From Planctomycetota bacterium (GTDB lineage: Bacteria > Planctomycetota > Phycisphaerae > UBA1845), in NCBI GenBank assembly GCA_029558835.1, contig JAKQDH010000068.1, positions 1 to 49,397 of the forward strand: DNA of 49,397 nt. The letters run 5' to 3'. Position 1 is the stretch's first letter; each line of letters opens with the position of its first letter. Positions 33,282 to 40,641 of the stretch are shown piece after piece. The position numbers and the translations under genes were made by a program. A model generated the notes under the pieces. That model searched no databases. It saw nothing but the letters and a program-made list of their open reading frames with translations, and was not told the origin of the DNA.

Positions 33282-33605
33282 CATAGGACCACCTTAAGCG
33301 AAACCCAGGAGCAGCGTGCCGCTGCCGACGGCGCGTGTCTGCGTACGTGTCTAACGTGCCAGACCGGAGAGGGTGCCGTGCTTTCCCGCGACGGCCGTTG
33401 GGGGTAAGCACGCCTCTGTAGCCGTGGCACATGCCCACCCCCGCCTGCGGCGGGTGAGGGCATGGCACCCATGCTGAACGGATACCTGCCGACGGGCAGG
33501 GCGACATGCCGCGGCGGCCAGCGCTTGCCGGGAGCCCGCGCGGGCTCGGCGGCACGTCGGGGCGGAGTCTTGCGCCGCGACACCCTTGGCGGGTTGGAGA
33601 ACAGC
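33282..33605. other. Gap after the tRNA with a strong hairpin
   Basis: 324 bases between the tRNA and the lipoprotein gene. The notable element is a long hairpin at 33424-33468 (see that entry). The start of the next gene's open frame runs back through it, but without good coding character. Confidence 0.5.
33424..33468. repeat. Long GTGGCACATGCCC hairpin
   Basis: GTGGCACATGCCCACCCCCGCC and a right arm reading GGCGGGTGAGGGCATGGCAC pair over about 18 positions with a few mismatches, around a TGC-containing loop. It shares the GTGGCA/TGCCAC ends with the other dispersed repeats but has a different core. Confidence 0.7.
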
Positions 33606-34325
33606 ATGACGCACACGCCGTTCGTTCGTTGGCTCATGGCGGTTCTGTTGTGCCTCGCGGGGTTGCAGGCGTCCTGCGTCCGGCGACCGGCGGTAGAGCA
33701 GGTTCCACCGCAGGCGGGTCGCGCACCGGCCGTTGTGCTGAGCGAGAAGGAACGGGCGGAAGGCTTCGAGCCGCTGTTTGACGGCCAGTCGCTCACGGGC
33801 TGGGTTATCATGGGCGATGCGGCCGGGTGGGCGGTGCGGGACGGTGTGATCGTCAGTGAGGGCGGTAAGGGGGGCAACTGGCTGCGCTCGCAGGAACAGT
33901 ACGCGGACTTCATCCTCCGCCTGGAGTGGAAGGTGTCGCCGAACGGCAACAGCGGCGTGTTCCTGCGCTGCCCGGCCGCGGGCGATCCCTGGACGACCGG
34001 GCACGAGGTCCAGGTCACCAACGAGCCGCGCGACGACCTGCACTGCACTGGAGCACTGTATGGAACGGTGGCGGTGAGCCCGCGCCCGCATGAGGCGGCG
34101 GATGTCTGGCACACCTATGAGATTCGTTGCGTCGGCCCGCGGATCACCGTGATCGCCGACGGCCAGACGTGCGTGGACGCCGACGCCGACTCGGTCGACG
34201 CGATCCGGCAGAAGCCGCGCGCCGGGTATATCGGCCTGCAGGACTCGCACACCGGTCCCGGCGGGATGATTGAGTATCGCAACGTCCGAATCAAGCGGCT
34301 GTTGCCGCAAAGAGGGCAGCGCTAA
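33606..34325 (+). CDS. 3-keto-disaccharide hydrolase-like lipoprotein (PF06439, formerly DUF1080)
   Basis: A 239-residue lipoprotein. MTHTPFVRWLMAVLLCLAGLQASC has a hydrophobic core and lipobox LQASC. The mature part shows the family opening FEPLFDGQSLTGWVIMGD, then WAVRDGVIVSEGGKGGNWLRS, LRLEWKVSPNGNSGVFLRC and GYIGLQDSHTGPGGMIEYRNVRIK, all typical of this jelly-roll family abundant in planctomycetes. Members act on 3-keto-glycosides or bind related sugars. The ATG at 33606 follows GGAG at 7-9 bases. Nearby minus-strand genes for an MFS transporter, a sugar isomerase and a Gfo/Idh/MocA oxidoreductase would suit a 3-keto-sugar route (inference). A 99-bp repeat unit separates it from the GNAT gene downstream. 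Confidence 0.88.
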   Translation: MTHTPFVRWLMAVLLCLAGLQASCVRRPAVEQVPPQAGRAPAVVLSEKERAEGFEPLFDGQSLTGWVIMGDAAGWAVRDGVIVSEGGKGGNWLRSQEQYADFILRLEWKVSPNGNSGVFLRCPAAGDPWTTGHEVQVTNEPRDDLHCTGALYGTVAVSPRPHEAADVWHTYEIRCVGPRITVIADGQTCVDADADSVDAIRQKPRAGYIGLQDSHTGPGGMIEYRNVRIKRLLPQRGQR

Positions 34326-34338
34326 TGACAAACCGAGC

Positions 34339-34437
34339 GGGTGGCATGCCCAAGCCGAAGGCGCCGGCATGCTGCGGGTGCAACTGCCTGCGCGTCCGGG
34401 AGAGAGCATGGCGGCGCTGCGCTTGGCCATGCCACCC
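34339..34437. repeat. GGGTGGCATG...CATGCCACCC repeat unit, 99 bp (plus orientation)
   Basis: Order: GGGTGGCATGCCCAAGCCGA (half B, hairpin arms GCATGCC/GGCATGC), a 31-base spacer, then GCATGGCGGCGCTGCGCTTG and its end CATGCCACCC (half A). It lies between two plus-strand genes. Confidence 0.88.
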
Positions 34438-34500
34438 AACGCCGCTCTGACGGGGGAGTTGCGCCAGAGCCCTTTGCGTCACGCGGAGTGTGTAACACCG

Positions 34501-35064
34501 ATGTCTGAAGAAGTCAGGAAGCCCGTTGTTTTTCTCGTCGGCGATCGCGTGTACCTGCGGCCGCTGGAGTTTGCGGACCTAGCGCTGGCCCAGCGCTGGA
34601 TCAACGATCCCGCCACGCGCCGGGGCCTGACGATTCACTGGCCGATCAACGAGATCGCGGAGCGGAAGTTCATCGAGAAAGCCAGCGAAAGCACGGACCA
34701 AGTCGTGCTGGCCATTGTCCTGCGCGACGGGGACCGGCCCATCGGCGCAGTCGGCCTGCACTTCTTGCGCTGGAAGGACCGGGCGGGCGAGGTCGGCATC
34801 ATGATCGGGGAGGCCCAGTGGCGCGGGCACGGCTACGGGCCCGAAGCCCTGCTGGTGATGCTGCGCTACGCGTTTGAGGAGTTGAACCTCAATCGTGTGC
34901 AGATCTGCGTCTACGACTTCAACGACAACGCCCGCCGGGCCTACGAGAAGCTCGGCTTCGTGCGCGAGGGCGTCCAGCGCGAATACACGTTCAAAGAGGG
35001 ACATTACGTGGACCAGATCGTCTACTCGATGCTGGCCCGGGAGTGGTTCGCGCGCCAGCAGTAG
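34501..35064 (+). CDS. GNAT-family N-acetyltransferase (RimJ/RimL-like)
   Basis: A 187-residue acetyl-CoA-dependent acetyltransferase, likely acting on a protein N-terminus or an amine. Motifs are VYLRPLEFADLALAQRWIND (beta1-alpha1), GDRPIGAVGLHFL (beta3-beta4), VGIMIGEAQWRGHGYGPEALLVML (acetyl-CoA pyrophosphate loop in the form Gln/Arg-x-x-Gly-x-Gly/Ala) and YDFNDNARRAYEKLGFVREG, the typical late motif with Tyr-Glu-Lys-Leu-Gly-Phe. The C-terminus EYTFKEGHYVDQIVYSML matches the RimJ/RimL-type end. The ATG at 34501 has CGGAG at 12 bases, somewhat far. Convergent with the MFS transporter gene. Confidence 0.9.
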   Translation: MSEEVRKPVVFLVGDRVYLRPLEFADLALAQRWINDPATRRGLTIHWPINEIAERKFIEKASESTDQVVLAIVLRDGDRPIGAVGLHFLRWKDRAGEVGIMIGEAQWRGHGYGPEALLVMLRYAFEELNLNRVQICVYDFNDNARRAYEKLGFVREGVQREYTFKEGHYVDQIVYSMLAREWFARQQ

Positions 35065-35184
35065 ACTCTGTCAACTGCCTGCGCTGGAGGGGTCTGACGA
35101 AGGGGCACCCGGATAGTCACGAGGCGCGTACCTCCCCCAGTCCCGCTGCAACTGGTCGTCCGGAGCAGGGTCACCACTCGGCCG

Positions 35185-36375
35185 CTAGCCCGGCGGCGAC
35201 TCTCGGAAGAACAAGACGAACGCGACGGCGCACAGAACCGTCAATACGCAGGGGAAGAGGAAGATCGGGCGCCAGCGGAACTTCCCCTCTCGCCGGAAGT
35301 AGTCCATGATGACGCCTGTAACCTGCGTCCCGATGAAGTTGCCCAGACCCAGGGTGACTACCGCGATCAGTGCCTGGGCCGAAGCTCTGATATCAGGGGG
35401 TGCTACGCGGTCCACGTACATTTGCCCCGCGAAGAAGAAGAACGTGTACCCGATGCCGTGGAGGCTCAGCGAGGTGATGACCAGCCACACGGGCCTCATC
35501 AGGGCGAAGATCACGTAACGTGCGGGCCACGCTATCACCCCCAGGGCCAGCGTCCAGCGCATGCCCAGGTGTCTGAGGGACCAGTCCAGCACGAAAGCCA
35601 TGGCCGCGATCTCGGCGAACTGCGCGATCGTCATGACGCCCGAGACGTTTTTGTGCTGTACGCCGAGCTCTTCCAGAAACGGCGCCGTGGGAACGTAGTA
35701 GAACTGTAGTTCGGTCGTCACCACGAATGAGATCAGGAGGAACACGAGGAAGCTCGGGTCTCCCATCATCTTGAACGCGTCGATGAAGGCGAGCGGGTTG
35801 CCCGGCTCCGTCGGCGGCGGCGTGTGAGGGAGAAAGAAACAGAATACTCCCATTATCAGCGAGAACACGCCGGCCAGCATGAGACAGTCACTACCGCGCA
35901 CGGGCCACTTGCCTAGCCGGCGCCAACACGCCAGCAGCAGTCCGGCCACGATCCACCCGATGGTGCCCCAGACGCGCACCCGGGGCGCCCAGGTATTCGA
36001 GTCGGTCAAGTGGGTGAACATCAGGGAGTTCACCAACGCCAGGGTGGGCGCATAGAGCAGTGAATACGCCCCCATCAACCCAAACAGGCCCCAGAACTTG
36101 GCCTGCCGGGCGGCCCACAGCAGCAACACGCCCCCGAAGAGGTGCACACCGGCCAGAAAGAACTCCGTGGCCACCCACCGATCGGCGATTTGCCCGCCGA
36201 TAAACGGCGAGACGATGCACGCCAGCCACAACGTCGCATAGATCCAGGCGACCCGCTTGCCGCTCATCTTCAACGGGCCGACCAGGTGGGATGCCAGTAC
36301 CGGTGCCCAAGCGCCCCAGATCGCAAACTGAAGAAACATCATGGCGCTCAGGCTGACGTAAAGCTGCCACTTCAT
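35185..36375 (-). CDS. MFS transporter, nucleoside:H+ symporter-like (NupG type)
   Basis: A 396-residue protein with 12 membrane segments. MKWQLYVSLSAMMFLQFAIWGAWAPVL is the family's N-terminal pattern (Leu/Phe-rich, then FAIWGAW). VAWIYATLWLACIVSPFIGGQIADRW follows, a Gly-x-x-Ala-Asp-Arg loop between helices 2 and 3. Later segments are FLVFLLISFVVTTELQFYYV and FFFFAGQMYVDRV. NupG-type carriers take up nucleosides, but planctomycete members next to Gfo/Idh/MocA genes are thought to carry sugars or polyols (inference). The ATG at 36375 starts immediately before the first helix. It is 411 bp downstream of the sugar isomerase, same strand. Confidence 0.88.
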   Translation of the reverse strand: MKWQLYVSLSAMMFLQFAIWGAWAPVLASHLVGPLKMSGKRVAWIYATLWLACIVSPFIGGQIADRWVATEFFLAGVHLFGGVLLLWAARQAKFWGLFGLMGAYSLLYAPTLALVNSLMFTHLTDSNTWAPRVRVWGTIGWIVAGLLLACWRRLGKWPVRGSDCLMLAGVFSLIMGVFCFFLPHTPPPTEPGNPLAFIDAFKMMGDPSFLVFLLISFVVTTELQFYYVPTAPFLEELGVQHKNVSGVMTIAQFAEIAAMAFVLDWSLRHLGMRWTLALGVIAWPARYVIFALMRPVWLVITSLSLHGIGYTFFFFAGQMYVDRVAPPDIRASAQALIAVVTLGLGNFIGTQVTGVIMDYFRREGKFRWRPIFLFPCVLTVLCAVAFVLFFRESPPG

Positions 36376-36786
36376 ATCAGTACCCCGTTGCTTTGTTGGC
36401 TTTCCTGCGCGTAACCCTCGATCCGACCCTGCACCGCGCCCCCTCGTTCGCGTCGTCGCTTTCTCTGCCCAACCGCATCCTCGTCGCTCGTCTCGCGCCG
36501 CATTCGTGGGGCGCCCTTGCGGCATCGGCGGAGATCATCCGCAGATTTCGCAGATTACACAGATGAAGAGCAGGGCAACGCAACACCTTCCCGCTTTGAG
36601 GGTGAGCGGGGAATCTATGTCTTCTTACACCACCGAGGCACGGAGAGAATTCCGTCAGTTGTCTCCGTGTCCTCCGCGTCTGCGTGGTGAGGAACCCTTC
36701 CGCAAGCCACCCAATATTCATCACGCACCGACCCGCCCGTCACGCCCAATCTGTGTAATCTGCGCAATCTGTGGATAGAGCCGGTC
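36376..36786. other. Intergenic region with a nested inverted repeat
   Basis: The 411 bases between the sugar isomerase and the transporter. The core, 36537-36776, is a nested inverted repeat with two pairs of arms. Bases 36376-36530 show nothing recognisable. Confidence 0.6.
36537..36776. repeat. Nested inverted repeat (240 bp)
   Basis: Outer arms 36537-36564 and 36749-36776 match as reverse complements at 26 of 28 bases (core CGCAGATTACACAGAT). Inner arms are CACCACCGAGGCACGGAG (36629-36646) and a longer form at 36662-36688 that reads CTCCGTGTCCTCCGCGTCTG and ends GCGTGGTG; they match except for a 9-base gap. Both sequence types are known by sight as widespread interspersed repeats of soil and environmental bacteria. 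Confidence 0.85.
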
Positions 36787-37827
36787 CTATTCCTCCTGCG
36801 CGAACGCCGCGTCGAACGCCCGCGCCGACCGGGCGAAATCGAGCTGGCGCATGAACGCCAACGCCTCGGCCGCCCCGTGCTCGCGGTCCATCATGGGGTC
36901 CTCCCATTCCACCGACAGCGGCCCGTCGTAGCCGATGTGGTTGAGGCCGCGGATAATCCCCTCGAAGTCGATCAGCCCGCGGCCCGGCGAACGGAAATCC
37001 CAGTAGCGATCGGCGTCGCCGAAGTCCGCATGCCCGCCGAACACCCCGATCAGCCGCGGCCCCTCCGCCCACCAGGCGTCCTTCATGTGTACGTGCAGAA
37101 TCCGCCGGGCGAACGAGCGGATGAACGCCAGGTAATCGACGCCCTGGTAGCCGAAGTGCGACGGGTCGTAGTTGAAGCCGAAGCGCTTGTGGCCCTCAAT
37201 GGCCAGCAGGGCCCGGGCGGCACTGCGGATGTCGAAGGCAATCTCGGTGGGATGCACTTCCAGGGCGAAGTACGCGTCCACCTGCTCGAACACATCCAGG
37301 ATCGGCTTGAATCGCCGGCCGAAGTCCGCGTAACCCTCGTCAATCTGCTGCGGCAGGTTGGGCGGGAACGAGTACACCAGGTGCCAGATGCTGCTGCCGG
37401 TAAAGCCGTTAACGACCACGCGCTTGAGCTGTTCCTTCACCTTCGCCGGGGCGGCGTCGAAGAAGCGCCGGGCGGCCCGGGCCGTGTCCATCATCTCCTG
37501 GGCCGCACGTTGCCGCACGCCCTCGGGGTCGCCGTTGCCCCAGACGTGCGGTGGCAGGATGGCCTTGTGCCGCTCGTCGATGCGGTCGCAGATGGCCTGG
37601 CCGACGAGATGGGCGCTAATGGCGAAACAGCCCAATCCGTGCTGCTGGAGAATCTTCCAGCGATTGGCACAGTATTGATGGTCTTTCAGCGCGCGTTGGA
37701 CGTCGAAGTGGTCACCCCAGCAGGCGACCTCGACGCCGTCGTAGCCGAACCCGGCCGCCTTCGCGCACATCTGCTCGAACGAGAGGTCCGCCCATTGCCC
37801 GGTGAACAGTGTAATTGGCCTAGCCAT
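36787..37827 (-). CDS. Sugar phosphate isomerase/epimerase (xylose isomerase-like TIM barrel)
   Basis: A 346-residue AP-endonuclease-2-type TIM barrel. The N-terminus [33 protein letters not shown] matches the family opening with the first strand and the Glu of DGVE. The metal ligands appear in order: [11 protein letters not shown] (Glu), [11 protein letters not shown] (Asp and His), HVHMKD (His) and [10 protein letters not shown] (Glu). The reaction is a keto-aldose isomerisation or epimerisation of a sugar; the particular substrate cannot be read. The ATG at 37827 starts the first strand. The gene lies between the oxidoreductase (227 bp upstream) and the transporter on the same strand, as in many planctomycete sugar-utilisation clusters. 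Confidence 0.93.
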   Translation of the reverse strand: MARPITLFTGQWADLSFEQMCAKAAGFGYDGVEVACWGDHFDVQRALKDHQYCANRWKILQQHGLGCFAISAHLVGQAICDRIDERHKAILPPHVWGNGDPEGVRQRAAQEMMDTARAARRFFDAAPAKVKEQLKRVVVNGFTGSSIWHLVYSFPPNLPQQIDEGYADFGRRFKPILDVFEQVDAYFALEVHPTEIAFDIRSAARALLAIEGHKRFGFNYDPSHFGYQGVDYLAFIRSFARRILHVHMKDAWWAEGPRLIGVFGGHADFGDADRYWDFRSPGRGLIDFEGIIRGLNHIGYDGPLSVEWEDPMMDREHGAAEALAFMRQLDFARSARAFDAAFAQEE

Positions 37828-37890
37828 GATCTTGTACTGCTTTCTGTTAAGATGTTACGCAATATAGCATGACACCGGCAAGCACCAGGA

Positions 37891-37992
37891 GGGTGGCATG
37901 GTCAAGACCCGGCGCGCCGGGGCCCTGCTCCTCCCCGGACTGGCGGACAGCCGCAAGAGCATGCCGGCGCCTTCGGCTTGGGCATGCCACCC
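37891..37992. repeat. GGGTGGCATG...CATGCCACCC repeat unit, 102 bp
   Basis: Left end GGGTGGCATGGTCAAGACCCGG (degraded half A), right end the complement of half B (GCCGGCGCCTTCGGCTTGGG). Its right edge overlaps the first of three 17-bp tandem units. Located between the oxidoreductase and isomerase genes. Confidence 0.8.
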
Positions 37993-38037
37993 TGCTGCGT
38001 TGGCCACCCTGTTGCGTTGGTTACCCTGTTGCGTTGG
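37987..38037. repeat. 17-bp tandem repeat, three units
   Basis: CCACCCTGCTGCGTTGG (37987-38003), CCACCCTGTTGCGTTGG (38004-38020) and TTACCCTGTTGCGTTGG (38021-38037). The array adjoins the 102-bp repeat unit and ends 17 bp before the oxidoreductase stop codon region. Confidence 0.85.
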
Positions 38038-38054
38038 TCAGCGTCCCCGTTGAC

Positions 38055-39206
38055 CTACTTCACCTCGCTCATCTTGACGGCCGAGCGGTGCTTTGCCGCC
38101 AGCAGGGCCGCCTCCAGCACCCGCTGCGTCTCATACGCATCCGCAAAGTCCGGCAGCGGCAGCAGCGGCTGCTGCCCGCCCAGCACGCGAAGTATGTCGG
38201 CCGTCATGTTCACGAACCCGTGCTCGTACCCAATGATGTGCGCATCGGGCCACCAGGCGTCCGCATACGGGTGGTGCCCGCCCGACGTGCACATGATCCG
38301 GCGCCAGCCGGCCGTGCGCGCGTCCTCCTGGTTGTCGTAGAACCACAGCAGGTTCATGTCCTCGAAGTTCCAGCGCAGCGCCCCGGCTGAGCCGTTGAGC
38401 TCGATGTAGTTGGCATTCTGATGCCCGGTCGCCAGCCGCGTCGCCTCGAAGCTCGCCACCGCCCCCTGCTTGAACCGCGCTAGAAACACCACGCAATCGT
38501 CCACGTCGCTGCGGCCACGCTCGCCGCTCTTGCTGCCCGGCTTAACGCGCTCCTTGATGAACGTTTCGGCGATGCCGCCGGTGACTTCCGTGATCTGGTC
38601 GCCGGTCAGGAAGCGGGCCAGGTCAATGATGTGGGCGTTGAGATCGCCGTGCGCTCCGGAGCCGGCCCGCTTCTTCTCGAAACGCCAGACGAGCGGTGTG
38701 TCCGGCCCGCCCCAGCTTTGCAGGTAGCTGGCCCGCACGTGGTAGAGGCGTCCGATGCGCCCCTCCCGCACGAGCTGATAGGCGAGGGCGACGGCCGGGC
38801 AGCGCCGGTAGTTGAACCACACGAACGTCTTGCCCTTTGCCTTGGCGGCCGCGGCTTTCATCGCCCGGGCGTGCTCGAGGGTGTCCGCCAGCGGTTTCTC
38901 GCAGGCGACGTGCTTGCCGGCCTCCAGCATGGCGATGGACTGTTCCGCGTGCACGTCGTTCGGCGTGCAGACGTCGACGAGGTTGATCGCGTCGTTGTCG
39001 GCAATCTCGCGCCAGCGCGTCGTCGCCTGCTGCCAGCCCCAGCGCTGGGCGAAGCGCTCCACGCCTTCCTGGTCACGGGCGGCCACCGTGTGCAGCACCG
39101 GCGTCAGCGGCACGTCGAAGAACTTGGCTACCTTCAGGTAGGCGTTGCTGTGCGCCCGACCCATGAACTGCTGCCCGATCAGGGCGACGTTGCAGACCCT
39201 CTCCAT
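38055..39206 (-). CDS. Gfo/Idh/MocA-family oxidoreductase
   Basis: A 383-residue NAD(P)-dependent sugar or polyol dehydrogenase. The Rossmann fold starts VCNVALIGQQFMGRAHSNAYLK, a GxxxxG-type dinucleotide loop with the usual HSNAY. VDVCTPNDVHAEQSIAMLEAGKHVACEKPLADT is the family block with EKP (the Lys that helps catalysis). WFNYRRCPAVALAYQLV and HIIDLARFLTGDQITEVTGG follow, and the C-terminal catalytic sheet has ASFEATRLATGHQN. This sort of gene is highly expanded in planctomycetes. The ATG at 39206 has AGGGAGA 7 bases upstream. A sugar isomerase follows on the same strand; a tRNA-Arg is 55 bp upstream. 3-keto-sugar formation is plausible given the hydrolase-like gene at 33606 (inference). 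Confidence 0.93.
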   Translation of the reverse strand: MERVCNVALIGQQFMGRAHSNAYLKVAKFFDVPLTPVLHTVAARDQEGVERFAQRWGWQQATTRWREIADNDAINLVDVCTPNDVHAEQSIAMLEAGKHVACEKPLADTLEHARAMKAAAAKAKGKTFVWFNYRRCPAVALAYQLVREGRIGRLYHVRASYLQSWGGPDTPLVWRFEKKRAGSGAHGDLNAHIIDLARFLTGDQITEVTGGIAETFIKERVKPGSKSGERGRSDVDDCVVFLARFKQGAVASFEATRLATGHQNANYIELNGSAGALRWNFEDMNLLWFYDNQEDARTAGWRRIMCTSGGHHPYADAWWPDAHIIGYEHGFVNMTADILRVLGGQQPLLPLPDFADAYETQRVLEAALLAAKHRSAVKMSEVK

Positions 39207-39261
39207 GCGATGTTCTCCCTGCTGTTGCCAAGCCAAGCTGCCCTCTTCGGGCATTATCACA

Positions 39262-39335
39262 CGCGCCGGGCAGGACTCGAACCTGCGACCGTCGGATTAG
39301 AAATCCGATGCTCTGTCCACCTGAGCTACCGGCGC
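39262..39335 (-). tRNA. tRNA-Arg (anticodon TCT)
   Basis: A complete cloverleaf on the minus strand. Acceptor arms GCGCCGG and CCGGCGC pair perfectly, with G as discriminator. The D arm is GCTCAGGTGGACAGAGC. The anticodon stem TCGGA/TCCGA pairs perfectly around TTTCTAA, giving TCT at 39299-39301. The T arm is GCAGGTTCGAGTCCTGC. CCA is not encoded. Confidence 0.95.
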
Positions 39336-39726
39336 TCACGTTCTCTCCGCGCCTGTCGTGTGCGCGGGCAAGAGTGGACCCTGGTCCCCGGACTCATGCA
39401 CGTCCGTCGCGGTACCCTACCGCCTCACGTCCGGCCGTCAAGCGCAAGCGGCTTGCCGCGGGCGATCGGCGTGATCGGACCGGCCGCCCGCGTGGTCGCA
39501 CCGGCGGTCGACGGAATCGTGCCGGCCGTCGGTGTGATCGGACCGGTGCTCATCTCTGCGGTGGCTGCCGGTGCGGTCCGCGGCGCCACCACGGCACGGT
39601 CAGCCGATCGGGCGAGGTGGCCGCCGCTACCCGGGACGCACGTTTTCCCCGGTCCTTGCCGCTGGGCTGCTTGTATTCGACGTTTCCTCTGTACGCAGGT
39701 CGAGATCGCCGTACGGAGTGGGAAAA
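39336..39726. other. Intergenic region with a 21-bp tandem repeat
   Basis: 391 bases between the tRNA-Arg and the M48 peptidase gene, divergent. The 21-bp array 39459-39551 is the main feature. Promoters for both directions should be here, but none is clear. Confidence 0.5.
39459..39551. repeat. 21-bp tandem repeat, four to five units
   Basis: Units begin at 39459, 39480, 39501, 39522 and 39543. The pattern is CCGGCCG, a variable middle, then GTGATCGGA or similar. Units 1 and 4 share GTGATCGGA; units 2, 3 and 4 share the CCGGC start. Read in frame they form heptapeptides of the form Ala-x-x-Val/Ile-x-x-Pro, so an origin as a coding repeat is possible, but no start codon or gene around it is supported. 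Confidence 0.7.
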
Positions 39727-40356
39727 GTGGCACGCACGTTTTCGGTCGCGGTATTGTTGCTGCTGGCGGGCTGCGCGGGGCAGTCCGCGCGCTGGGCGGA
39801 CGCCGGTCGGCCGGCCGTGGACGTCGAGGCCCTCGCCGGCGCGCGGGCCGCCACCGTGCTGGAGGGTCGCTACGGCGGGGTCCTGCACAGCCCGGTCGCC
39901 CAGCGCCGCCTGGAACACCTCGGCGCGACCCTTGTCACGGCCAGGCCTGCGCTGCAACGTGATTATCACTACTTCCTGCTGGACTCGGATGAACTGAACG
40001 CCTTCTCGCTGCCCGGCGGCCGCCTCTACCTGACGCGGGGCCTGTACGACAGCCTGACCACCGACGCCCAGCTCGCCGGGGTGCTTGCCCACGAGTTGGC
40101 TCACCTGGAGAACCGCGACCACTTCAAGTCGCGCGCCGTGCCATCGACGGAGATGCTCGACCGCGAGTTGGCGGCCGACGCCCGGGCGGCCGAGTACCTG
40201 CGGGCGACAGGGGTCTCGCCGATGGCACTCGCCGAAGTCGTACAACTGGTGGCCAACGTCCAGCCCCCCGGCTGGGCGGATACGCGCTGCAACCAGTTGC
40301 TGCGTCTCTCCCTGCCCAACGGCGGCGCGGCGGAGACGCTCGCCGTCGCACCTTAG
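39727..40356 (+). CDS. M48-family metallopeptidase, lipoprotein
   Basis: A 209-residue periplasmic zinc peptidase. The start GTG at 39727 has GGAG 7-8 bases upstream and gives MARTFSVAVLLLLAGCAG, a short lipoprotein signal with the acylated Cys at residue 16. Zinc ligands: LAHELAHLENRDH supplies HELAH, and the third ligand, a Glu, is in DRELAADARAAEYL. The region before it, YFLLDSDELNAFSLPGGRLYLTRGLYD, is the family signature. The protein ends about 60 residues after the third ligand without the TPR domain found in BepA-type relatives. It may process outer-membrane assembly substrates. A 143-bp repeat composite separates it from cysK. Confidence 0.9.
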   Translation: MARTFSVAVLLLLAGCAGQSARWADAGRPAVDVEALAGARAATVLEGRYGGVLHSPVAQRRLEHLGATLVTARPALQRDYHYFLLDSDELNAFSLPGGRLYLTRGLYDSLTTDAQLAGVLAHELAHLENRDHFKSRAVPSTEMLDRELAADARAAEYLRATGVSPMALAEVVQLVANVQPPGWADTRCNQLLRLSLPNGGAAETLAVAP

Positions 40357-40384
40357 ATAGCGCAATGCGAATGGGAAGTATCGT

Positions 40385-40527
40385 GGGTGGCATGCTCAAG
40401 CCGAAGGCGCCGGCATGCTTCGGCAACAGCCTCTTGTTCGCCGGGTGGAGTGCTCGATCGTACCCTGCCCGGAGTTGTCATGCCACCCCGGGCCCGCATG
40501 GCGGCGCTGCGCTTGGCCATGCCACCC
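40385..40527. repeat. GGGTGGCATG...CATGCCACCC repeat composite, 143 bp
   Basis: Half B starts at 40385 (GGGTGGCATGCTCAAGCCGA). A first CATGCCACCC end lies at 40479-40488, followed by a GCATGGCGGCGCTGCGCTTG half A ending CATGCCACCC at 40527. It seems to be a complete unit of 104 bp joined to a further right half. Confidence 0.85.
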
Positions 40528-40641
40528 CGGGGTTGCTGCCGGTCTTCCCATTGTGGGGAGCTGTTTGGTGCTCCGGTACCGGCGCCGCCTGCCGAACCAC
40601 TGTTTCACAGAGATGCTCAAGCCGGAAAGGGACCGGGCGTC

